From positions 24,278,494-24,342,493 of the forward strand of contig OZ020246.1 in assembly GCA_963971285.1 (NCBI GenBank): 64,000 nucleotides of DNA, read 5' to 3'. This document shows, piece by piece, positions 12,351 to 23,500 of this stretch (positions within the stretch are counted from its first letter, which is position 1; every line of letters starts with the position of its first letter). Made by a program: the position numbers and the translations under genes. This stretch comes from Astropecten irregularis (Eukaryota; Echinodermata; Asteroidea; Paxillosida; Astropectinidae). The notes under the pieces were generated by a model. That model was given only the letters and a program-made list of their open reading frames with translations, did no database searches and was not told the origin of the DNA.

Positions 12351-14740
12351 CATATGAAAATGTCACTAATTCCATTGCTGGCCCTTATGAAAAAAAAATG
12401 CACAAAAAAAAAATCATATTTTAATAAGCTTCACAGTCTTATACCTGAAAAGATCATTTAATTTAATTAGCTGTCCAACTTACCCTTTTGGGTGGAAATC
12501 CTGCTGAACCCAAAAAATACATTAACAGGTATTAAGGTGTAGCATCGGCATCGGACATTTCATTCAGAAGCAAACAGCATCTCAAGTAACTTACATAATT
12601 CAGGCATACAATACAGAGACTATAAAGACAGTGTACTGCAGTGGCCTATACAGCATACGTACTGAGACCCAGCTGTCAAACCGCAGCGCATAGTATACGA
12701 CCTTGTCTCTCTCCGTCTCCGGAGTCCGGATCGACGGACGTGTCACACACCACGGAGCCTCACGCTCCACTCGTCTTAATTGCACACGGCAATCACCGAT
12801 GAGGCAAAGACAACAACAGAGCACACAATGCTATGATCATAATGCATCATTTATCCATCTGAGTGAGCGAGAATGAGAATGAGAGAGCCAAGTCGAATAG
12901 AATGCACGTTTTGTGGGGCTTCGCTGACTTTCACACATGCTGCCTACTCACCGTCACGGACAGTTGTGTGTGTGTGGCATGCGTTGTTCACATTGAGCAG
13001 TGGCATTATTACTGACTATTCACAGCTATGCTGACACTCACTACACGATCTCCCTATGCAGGCCCTCATCAGGCAGTTCACAGACGCCAAACTTAAATGT
13101 ACTTCACAAGATTCCGACTTAAATTTTCCAAAGCAGTACCGGGTACTTATCTCCAATTCTCCATAAGATGTAAAGTAAAAAAAACAAACTAGTTCTCAAA
13201 TTACACAGTAAAATATAACTTAGTAACCCAAAATACAATTTCTTTTGCTAATTTTGACTTTCATTTTGGCTAATTTTGCCCAGAATCCAATTATGCAAGC
13301 ATGCAAATTGAGCACTTGTATTCTTAAAGGCAATAACATGATGTGTACTTCAAATTTTTATAATATCAATTTTGGAAATAAATTGAATGAAATTCTTATA
13401 TAAATTTTGGAAATAAATTCAATGAAATACAATGAATCTACAATGCTCTTGAAATCCCGCTGTGTATGCCTAACTGTTTGATTTTAAAACTGAGTAGTAC
13501 TAGCTTTCGTGTAGAAAGACAAATAATTGTGTATAAATTAATTATTTGGTTGTTTTCAAAATGTTGAAATGAAGAAATACAAAGAACTCTAAGCAGATTT
13601 GCTATCAGTAAAGATTCTTGTAAAAAAAACACACATTATAAGCAAAGCAGGGCAAAAATTCAAAGTTTGCTCACCAAGGGTCAAAGAATCCTCTGTTACC
13701 CTAGCAACTGAAACAAGGACAGTTTTAGGCTATCGATCCCAAGATCATATATAGCATTCAGTGACTCTGCCCTCTGGCTAAGCGCACTGTCTGCCCCGTT
13801 CCATATTGTTGACAGTAAACGTATGCAGGCTTGCAGTGTGCAAGCAGGTCATGGCAGGTTCAATTTAGCACGGTTTTTAGAGTACAGAGGCCTATCCTAC
13901 CCAGACATATGGACTCGATATCTCTCATTCCCCCTCTTTCCCAATATCAAATAATAAGAGTACAAGGATACTGGCTTAGAGATGGAGTTTCTCATTTAAA
14001 GGTAGAATCATACCAGACGGCATTCAATTCCATTAACAAAATGCAAAAATCATTCAACAGATTCGTGGAAATTTCCTCAAAATCAAGTTTTCAATATCCA
14101 TAAGTAGGGCCTAACAATTTTCTTTTTTAAATGAATTTATTCAGGCTCCAATTGTGTTTATTTTGGGACAAAAATCAATTGGCAGGTGTTTTCAAAATGC
14201 AGGTTTTATTTTCCCTAATATGACAGCATTTCTTTCAGAAGCAAATATTTCATAGAAATTTGAGTTATTGTATGAAATGAATAAAGATTCAAAAATAAGT
14301 TTTCAGATCAAAATCGAGTAATTATGTTCAGCTATAGATCCTTTCAACTACATGTACCTTTAATTTGAGCACATTTTATGCCAGAAAGAAATATTTCTTT
14401 AACTGTGATAGACTAAACACTGCTCCACCCACCTACATATATAAGCAGCTGTACAGTACTAATGAAGGTTGCGGGAATTTTCCCCCTATGTAAACTCTCC
14501 CCTTTTTGACTACCGGTATGCTAATTTACTCAGTTGAAAATGCCAAGACTGAATTAAGGTACAAATGGGCGTTTAGCTTGAGGAATGGCAAGATGTGGTT
14601 GACATTTATCACTAGTTAATTGTGACAAACAAACCGACAGTGCAAACACGGGCTCCCCTCCACGTTTCATTGTTTACCATTGATGGCCTATTTTGAGTCT
14701 GTTTGTTATACTAAATTTTAATTTATAAAATGCAAGTTAT

Positions 14741-14800
14741 ATTCAGAAAGATCCTGCTATGATCGAAATGTCAGGCCCTCCTAACTCCACGAAGCATAAA
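14741..14800. repeat. GATCCTGCTAGGATC-family repeat fragment
   Basis: AGAAAGATCCTGCTATGATCGAAATGTCAGGCCCTCCTAACTCC: the right half of the family hairpin only. Confidence 0.6.
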
Positions 14801-14832
14801 ACTTCATTTAATTTTTGTTCAATAATACGACC

Positions 14833-14998
14833 AATAGGGCTCTGTGCTCGTGATGTCACATTCAGATGTTCGGACAAACACGTTGCCCCATTAACTTACA
14901 CGCAAAGGTTGTGATAAAACGGTCCAAACATCCGGTTAGCTATAGCTGTCCATATAAAGGGCGTATTCTATAAATAGCTCGAGCGTGGAGCCCTATTA
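14833..14998. mobile_element. Short inverted-repeat element with AATAGGGCTC ends
   Basis: Left end AATAGGGCTCTGTGCTCGTGA, right end CGAGCGTGGAGCCCTATT. The left 47 bases recur in inverted orientation at 17885-17931, where the motif is GTCACGAGCACGGAGCCCTATT. Probably a 165-bp MITE. Confidence 0.55.
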
Positions 14999-15147
14999 AC
15001 CTTTCTGAATCGTCAATGTTGACATTTTATGACAATGGGTTTATTGGTTTCATTTAATAGGATGCTTCATGCACAGTATGCTGCTACGTACATCCCCTAA
15101 TGAGATGACCTGTTTCTCGTGTATTTGAAGGCCTCATTATAAAACTC

Positions 15148-15348
15148 AGATTTGGATCCAGCTTTGGCTTCACTTTCGTCATCCAAAAGATAAAAAAGCA
15201 CTTGTCGTGATTTCTTAAGCTCTATTGTCTCGTTCAAAACAGAGTATCTACTTCCAAACTGTAGCCAAAATCTGTTTGATTTTTACCAGTTACTTTATAA
15301 TAATGTATATATACTGTATGGATCCAAAGCCAAAGCTGAAGCCAGTAC
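15148..15348. mobile_element. Diverged relative of foldback family A
   Basis: GGATCCAGCTTTGGCTTC on the left is inverted to TGGATCCAAAGCCAAAGCTGAAGCC on the right. The interior keeps the family A order (AGTATCTACTTCC, TGTAGCCAAAATCTG) but is much changed. Confidence 0.45.
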
Positions 15349-15360
15349 CACAGCCAATGT

Positions 15361-15391
15361 TTTATTATTATTATTATTATTATTATTTATT
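15361..15391. repeat. (TTA)n microsatellite
   Basis: Tandem TTA triplets directly after the diverged family A element. Confidence 0.85.
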
Positions 15392-15916
15392 CAAGCCAAA
15401 TCCATAACAATCACTATGGCGAGCAGGTCACTCCACATCAAAAACAGGAAACATTAAATAAACAGTCAAACACAAATAATATATGAATTACAGTATATAA
15501 ATTATAATAAATAAAAAGCCCAAGCCTTAAAATGCACTTTCAAATAAAGGGGTTAGTGTGCTATAGTCCACGTCCACAAGGATTATTTTCAGACATGGAT
15601 TCTACAGTAACTAACCTAAATAATTGACCAGTTGTGATGTCCTCTTAAATATTACCAAGGTTAAATTTGTGGGAAAAGGGCAGGGCTTTAAATTTTGTTT
15701 GATTTTTGAGGGAAATTATGGAGGTCTCAAAATAATCCTTGTGTCCTTGGACCGTGATGCAAACTAACCCCCAAATGAACAGTCAGCTTTTTGACAGTGA
15801 CGTTACAACTTACAACAATGGAATTGTTTGTGGTAGGCTTTTAATCAAAATCAAGTTGGAAATCACCAAGTGTTCAGTACACATAGGGAATAGTGTTGTG
15901 CGACGTACCAATCATG

Positions 15917-16770
15917 TACTTCTAGATTTAGAAGGCTACTCCGTGAGCCTTCTAGCACTCTTATTTTTCGGTGTGCCGTAACGCTATGGGTTTTGAAAAC
16001 AACAATTGATAGATGAAATTTTGGTGAAACATTGCAGCACCTACCGCCACTCCTAGATCGTGAATTCCCCTGAAATATTTTTTTTCCTGATCCTCATACA
16101 TCGGTTATGCTTGTGCAGTCTCATTTTTGTAATTGATCCACAACTTTTCGAGAAAAATTCGACTTTCTGTGTCACTCCGCTTGCCGAAATGTCCGATGTT
16201 AACCTGCTGCTTGAAGTGGTCTAGTCCGCATGCGCATTATTGGATCTACCATTTTCTGAAGGGGTGCAACTTGACTTCACTGGTTCCCCTGTTGCTGCAT
16301 GCATTGAAATTGGTCTGCATGTACGTGGATACCAGTTGTTGAAGCTTTATCTTTTTTATTGAGGCTGGCTCCCACTTACTGTGTGGTGTGCATGTGGCAT
16401 ACGTGATTTTCATGTCTCCTTCAATAAGCACACCCCTATACAATAATGCTTTTGCCCATACTATAAAATTTATGAATGAACTCGAAATTAGAAATCTTTC
16501 CTGAAGTGGAGTGGCACAGAAAGTCGAATTTTTTCTCGAAAAGTTGTGGATCAATAGCAAAAATGAGACTGCACAAGCATAACGGATGTATGAGGATCAA
16601 GAAAAAAAATAATTCAGGGGAATTCACGATCTAGGAGTGGCGGTAGGTGCTGCAATGTTTCACCAAAATTTCATCTATCAATTGTTGTTTTCAAAACCCA
16701 TAGCGTTACGGCACCCCGAAAAGTAAGAGTGCTAGAAGGCTCACGGAGTAGCCTTCTAAATCTAGAAGTA
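15917..16770. mobile_element. 854-bp long-TIR transposon with 9-bp target duplication (MULE-like)
   Basis: Two arms of about 262 bp (15917-16178 and 16508-16770) are close inverted copies, beginning TACTTCTAGATTTAGAAGG and ending CCTTCTAAATCTAGAAGTA. The element is flanked on both sides by the same nine bases CCAATCATG (15908-15916 and 16771-16779). Long terminal inverted repeats with a 9-bp duplication are typical of Mutator-like elements; hAT elements give 8 bp. The 329-bp centre has no transposase-like frame, so this is a non-autonomous copy. Frames across the arms are coincidental. The class is inference from TIR length and duplication size. Confidence 0.85.
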
Positions 16771-17436
16771 CCAATCATGGAGGTAGACCGATCATGTGAA
16801 AATCGTTAATAAGGAGTAATATAAAGATCCAGTTACTGGATCACAGTACATCAATGTTTACTTACAGTTTCGTTGAGCCTTGAGGCATTGTGAGGTGCAG
16901 TATACCGTATAGTGCAGAGTGTGTCAAGGTGAACGTAGATAGATCATTCGTGATAAAACTATGGCACATTGGCAGAATCTCGACGGTATTAACTGCAGCT
17001 GAACATTACCGAGCCAAGGCGATAAACACACGGCGATGGGGCTGATCCTAGCACTGGTAATGTGGTATCAAGCTAATGAAAGTACAGGTACACTAGTCAC
17101 TACTGTTAGACTGCCACATGATGATGAAGTACATTGTCAAAAATGTTGTTTACATAACACATGCACGTGCACCATTTCGTATTTCGTATTGTTATGGAAC
17201 GGGTGGTTCAATAAACTTGATCTAGTGTTTCATCAAAACAGCTTATAGACATAGATGTGGAACTGTAGAGCAGAACGCAGCGCACAACTGGCAATGTGTT
17301 CTCATCTCACGGAAATACTGGTAACGAGTTTATGTCCTCGGTACAGCATTGTCTTGCCTGTGACGTTGGTGGCGCTGTTTACAAAATATGTGACGATCGT
17401 GCGTTGCGTTTTTCAATATTTTGGTGCGACTGCGAG

Positions 17437-17512
17437 ATGGCGAATTTCAACGACAGACAAGCTACACAGTTGCGGCTGTCCAAATTACGGCTGGAAATTC
17501 AACAATTATCAG
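17437..17512 (+). CDS. ZC3H3: ZC3H3-like coding exon 1
   Basis: Begins MANFNDRQATQLRLSKL at an ATG with G at -3 and +4. Donor TCAG|GTAGAT leaves one base. The short Leu/Arg-rich helix resembles the start of human ZC3H3. The same frame is open upstream to an ATG at 17332, so a longer N-terminus is possible. Confidence 0.65.
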
Positions 17513-20500
17513 GTAGATTGGTTATTACACTCATGACCTACTTGATATTTAATTATCGCCCGATACGGGTACAATTGAAGCGATAGGGCATTACCAAAAT
17601 TTGTTGCCCAGTTTTCGGACAGATAGGGTCTGTCTGCTAACGAACGTTAGCCTAAAAATAAAACTAAAAAAAAAAAGTAAAGCACTAATGACGTCACAAA
17701 ATCCCCGGATGTCAGACAAACATTGTCTAACACACGTAATGTACATGCACGCGCACACCCACACACGTGTGCATGGTTGCAATGTTTGTCGGATCGGATG
17801 CTATTTTTAGTGTTAGTGCGGAGCGCTATTGCACAAAATTTACGTGTAAGTTGGGTCATGCCTCATGGGGGGCCCTGCGACCTGTTTGTCCGAACATCTG
17901 AATGTGACGTCACGAGCACGGAGCCCTATTGCACAACCTACATGTAAGGTCTGTCACCATATACTTCAAGGAGGCTTCTGTGTTAACGTAGCTAGTAATT
18001 ACTAAATCTGAATCCCCATATCATGTCATAAACCTTTCCCCTTGACCTTGTTGCCTCGAGTTTTTGTCTCACCGACACTGACATAGTCTAGACTTAGTTT
18101 CGATGAGAGTAACCCACTGACATGGGGACTGGGACCTGACATGACTGGCACGGCCACTGGTCATGCGTTTGTACAGTTATTTTAAATTTCTGTATGCAAT
18201 ATGTAATGTAATATCTTTTAGGAAAGATACCACTGTTGAGAATTTATAAACAATATTTTTTTTCTTTCTCAATATTAAATACAGCTCTGTCTTTAACATA
18301 TTCTTCCAGAATCTCTGAATCGACCTATTAAGTCAAGGCCAACATCGTCCAACTACAATGAGGAGTCCAAATCTCAGCCAGCTCCTAGTCCTAGATACAC
18401 CAGTGAGCTTGAGGCCAAGTATCTCGGGAAACGATTTGACAGCAGCCAGTACATGTCAACATCGGGGCAGCTCTCGAAGAGAAGTCCAAGTTGGACCAGC
18501 GATCGGGCCTCTGGAGTTCCAGAACAGTGTCCAGATGTGCCGCTTGATTCATCTGTACATTCAACAAGGACTGCTATCTCATATGAGCCTCATGCTAGTA
18601 CGTCCTTCTATCAAGGGATGGAGACCACGTCCACACTCTTGCCTGCAACTCAGCCATTTAGTCTTTCTGGGAAGCTTGCAATCCACAGGCCCAGAGAAAC
18701 AAGTCAGCATTCATCCTTTGAAGATACTCGTACCCTCACACAATATCAGGATGGATCTTTGATGAGTAGCGGTAGCCGGTTGAAGGAGATTGAAGACAAG
18801 TATCTGCACCATAATATTGGATCTGTGTTGACCAAGCAGAGGTCGGATACTGCCTCCAGCCCCTTTGGTGCTTCCACGTCGGGCAAGGGCTTGTCATCTC
18901 ACAGCCTGTCCTCTCTTCGACAAAGCAGAACCTGGACTTCGCCAAGACTCAAGGAAGAAGCTGCTGTCGTGAAGAAGGTTGAACCAACCTCACCAGTCAG
19001 GAGCAGCAGCAGCAGCAGCAGAAGCTACAGGTTGAATAATAAACACAGTAAATACTCCTGGAGGCAACCGAGTACTCATACAAGGTCAGATGACGACCGA
19101 AGGCCATCCTCAAGGTCTGAACCTTCTCGCACATTGTCGAGCAGCCACATTAGTTCAGGGTCAAGAGGCCGGGCCTCTCTCACTGAGAGAGAAGCACCTA
19201 GGCACAGGTCTTCAGAGACAGCCCGGACTCGGACTTCAGAGTCTCACAGCTCTCACCGGAAGCCTCACAGCAGTCATCCAGCGCATCAATCTAGCACATT
19301 GTCCAAAACCAAAACGTCCAGTAGCCAGAGTAGTTCCCACTACACATCCAGATCTAAGCCTAAGACCACCGCTTCCAGCAGTGAAACCAGTAGATCATCA
19401 AGTCATCAGTCCTCAACCCAAAGGAGAAGTCACGATGACTTCCGGAGTCGTTCAGGTTCGGGTTACATCAGCAGCAGAGCCCGTGGCACCACATACACAA
19501 GAGGCAGAGGGTTTTCAGGCTCAAGATCTCTTGGAAGAGACCAGGGGTTCTTGTCAAGCAGAGGTCATACCTTCCTGACACGAAGAGGTCGTGGGTATAC
19601 AACCTTCAGAGGGCGTGGATGGAGAGGCTACAGCTCACCGAGGGGCAGAGGTCGGGTATCAACCAGAAGCAGGGGTGGGTTTGTGAGAGGCCATTCCTCA
19701 CCAAGCACATCGAGACATTGGAGGGCATCAGACCGAGATAGCTATCACGGAAAAGAAAGAGGTATTTACAATCAACCACTCAACAGTATGTTATGTGCAG
19801 AATAATGCAAATCACAATACCATGATACTGAAATAATATTTCAACAGTATGCTTGTGGGATCTTTAATTTTTTAGAGCCTTAACTTGTTGAATTCAAATC
19901 AATGAATGTTTCATTGGCATTTGTCACTTTAAGTCAGTGTTGTAGTAGAGTACGAGTACGAGTACTTTGTCATGAGTTGGAGTATTAGTAGCTGGCGAGA
20001 ACAAGTGTTTTATTAGGAATTGACACAGTTCATTAACTTAAAACATGTACAGTGGGTGTAAGTAACGGTGAATCCTTTTATATTAAACTAGCAAATTTAT
20101 CTCTCTCTCATACAGTGACACCCTCATCTTCCAGGAAGTCCACACAGAGTAGTTTCCACTCCAGATACGCCCTGAGGACATCAGGTGGAAGGCATGCCCA
20201 GAAGAGACCGCTCTCATTCATGGAAAAGTAAAGCAAACATTGAAATAACATCGTCACTGTTCTGAAACCAGAAGAAAAAATTATAATCAACATGTGATCC
20301 ATACAATTAATAAACTGGGCCCAATTTCATGGAATTTGTTACCGTAAGCAAACATTCTTCGCTTACGATTGCATTTGTTTTTGCTTACGGTTAGTGTATT
20401 TCACAAAAGAATTGTCTTTCTGGCTTACGCTTAGCAAGTAGACTTTCTGCAGAATGCATATGACAGCTTTTTAGCAGAAAAAAAGTCAAGGTTAGCCTAG

Positions 20501-23500
20501 ACATTTTTCGCTAGCCGGTTAAGTGCCGAAAGTCTTGCTTACGGAGTCCAAAGATAGGCCTTAACTGATTAAAATTGGTCCCTGCTCATTGACCAAAATA
20601 ATTATCTGGGGCTGATTTCAATAATTAATGCTTTACGATCATCACTAAAGCCCAAATCCATCGCTAAACGGAAAATTGATCGCTAATTTGTGTAGCAATT
20701 TTCTGTTTAGCGATGGATTTGGGCTTGAGCGATGGTCACAATTAGCGTTAGTGAAATCTGCCCCTTAAATATATAAAATGCTTAGAGTTAGCCGGGCCCA
20801 ACGTTTCCATTGTAGCAGGATCTTCTGAACATGCAGCATAATCAACATATTGGGCATTGGAGTTAACTTTAGTTCATTTGTCTATTTTCTGCACAGGAGA
20901 AGGCAAACAGTACTCAGCAACACTCCTGTTCTCCTGAGGTCAAGGTACAACCTTGTCAAAGGTCACCGCAGCAGCGTCCACAAGCCTTCATCATCATCGA
21001 TGACCTCCTCTCTGATTCCAGCGAGAAAGACAGCCAGCGTCAAGAGGCTCATGACAGTCAAGAATACCAAGACGCGACTCATCAGAAGAGCAGAAGGTGG
21101 GTGTGGCCTAAGCAGATTCATCTCATATAGAACAAATATTGCTAAGCTGATTTTTCATGCTAAGCAGAATTCACAAGCAGTCATGTTTTATTTTGGTTGG
21201 TACCCTGTTTCATGTGCTTAGTAAATTTTAGCAATCTGGGCCTGTTCGCAAATGCGATCAGTGATCCTGTTGATCCGGATCCCATTTTTGCGTGTCCTGC
21301 ATGGGATGTGGATCTGCAAGATCACTGATCGCGTGCGTGAAACAAACAGGCCCCAAGTCAAGCAGCTTTATGAAAGAAGGCCCAGGATTCTGCTTGGCAT
21401 TAGCGTTCATAGTAGTGATAGGGGATTGGGGGCTTGGCAAGTGAAAATCTTGCAAGGATCTGTTGACGCCCTTGGAAATCACACAGCAGTGCTAACATAA
21501 ACTCGAGATATAATTAATCTTTTTCATGAGAGTAAACGCAGTGCAGTGAATTGGGCCAGTCTCCAGATATTAAGTACATTGGTCGAAATGTCCATTAGAC
21601 CGAGGACCGAGTCTAGTGATTTCAGTGTTGGTCTAGTAAAGTGTGTACTGCACTAGTCCAGCTGTCTAGTGATTTTGTTTTCCTTGCACAAATAAAATGG
21701 TTCCTAAACTGATAATTTTTGACACAATATTGCATACAATTACGATTTTCCTATGTACATGAAGGCCACAGGTCTAGTAAAAATAGTACAGGTCTAGTAA
21801 AATGCTTCAGTTACTAGACCTGCTGTCCAGTGCTTTTTTGCACAAAATTCGAGCCCTGAAGTGGAGTACACATCAGTCCAAACATTGAAAAGACTTGTGG
21901 GCCTGTTCGCGGAGAGGTCAGAAGTGTGGAGAGAAGGTATATGAGAACTAAGTTGTGGGACAGTTTGTGCTAAAGTTTAGCACACAAAACCCCATAGGCT
22001 GGCTATCTACGAAAGGGTCTACTTCAAACTTCTCCTAGCTTGTTTGATACTATATTAATATTTTTGGTTTGATTTCATTTTGTTCCCTTTCAATTTTAGG
22101 TGAAAAAAGGTCACCAGGTTCCCTAGTCACCCTGCAAGGCAGTAAATACAAGCTTCGTATAAATCGCTTCAGCAAGTCGTTGCATCGAATCCCAAGTAGT
22201 TCCCAAAGTACACACCGCCGAGATGATAGATCTTCATCAGACCCCAGCATGTCCAGGAAAGCCGTCCAGACTGCTAGTCGTGCCAGTCGCAGGCTGGTTG
22301 TGAAATCCACGATCACGTCAGTCACAAGGAAAGTCGCAAGGTATGTCGTGAGATTTTTAAACTTTAATAGCTTCATTTTTTCTGTGTATTAAATGTCTTG
22401 ACCCAACCAGTTTGAATAGCCCAGGGGCCTTTCTCAAAGCCAGGCTCCAGCTTCGGCTCCGGCTCCGGCACTGCCTCCATTTCGTGAATTCATTTCAAAA
22501 TTACAGGTATCAAAATAGAGGCTTTTGGCAACAGTTAGGAAGATTCTCTGGTTTGAAAAGGACAACAGAGCATCAGCTTCAATGGAAAACCACAACGTAT
22601 AATTTCATCGTATGAAAACAGAGATGGAGCCGGAGCCGAACTTTGAGTAAGGCCCATGGTAAAAACATTCTGGAGCAATACCCCACCTCCCCAAACACAC
22701 AACCATCTACCAAGCCAGTCTCTATTGATGTATGAGCATTATGTTTAACGTATACGTACCACCTCTGGGCCTATGTAAATTCACTACATAGAAACAAGTT
22801 GTTACAGTTTTGGGAAGATTTTTCACGGCTTTTCTAGATCAATTTCTTGGCTTGTGTACTTTTATATGCCATTGATCGAGCTAAAGTTGGCTCCAGCTAG
22901 AACACAAATAGCAAGTTCTCATGTTCTCTGCGTGAACAGTCACGTCCTACAGCGCAGCATCTACACGAGTCTGGCCGCCAAGCACCGCACCAAGCAGCAG
23001 GCCAGCACCAGGCAGTACTGCAAGTTCTACAACCTGTACGGCCGCTGCAAGAGGGGCGACGACTGCCCCTACATTCACGACCCAGAGAAAGTCGCTGTCT
23101 GCACAAGGTAAGAACTGTGATTGCTCTAGGATCATTCAACTCATGGTCAGTCTGGGAATTTAGTCCTTGAATGGAGAGAGTGAAGTCTTCTTCCAGAAGG
23201 AGCTCTTGCATTAGAAAACCAAGGAAGGGGAAAAACGGAAGCCATGGCCTTCTTGACATTCTTTCCTTGAGAGGTTCCTCCAGTCCATACTCCCTCAGAC
23301 GTAGGATTCACATTCACCAGATCACCCTCCCATGATGACCACGGCAAGCCAAGACTTCAGCTAGTGAGTCTGCCTACAGGAGGTCTCTGGTTCGAATCCT
23401 GTCTGAGTTAATAGCTTGTGATGACTGCAACATCAGGGGGGGGGCAAATCTTATTTGTCTTTATGAACCTGGGGTCGATTTCACCAAAATCATCGTAGCT

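Larger units (their letters stand above)
3200..17436. other. Intergenic region between divergent SMPD3-like and ZC3H3-like genes
   Basis: About 14 kb separates the two start codons, which point away from each other. The first 600 bases upstream of the SMPD3-like ATG should contain its 5'UTR and promoter: a GA run at 3384-3400 and a CpG-richer stretch around 3660-3790, with no clear TATA. The rest holds the foldbacks, tandem arrays and simple repeats listed separately. Between those (for example 4520-7080, 8200-9100, 9340-10670 and 12350-14740) I see AT-rich sequence without recognisable genes. The open frames here are short and lack homology, splice or composition support. Confidence 0.6.

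Noticed and set aside
16246-16627. Minus-strand frames of 63-104 codons
   Set aside because: They lie in the terminal arms and core of the long-TIR element, with no transposase motif.
18358-18762. 134-codon frame overlapping ZC3H3 exon 2
   Set aside because: Alternative frame of a real coding exon; the main frame has phase-compatible splice sites and the expected composition.
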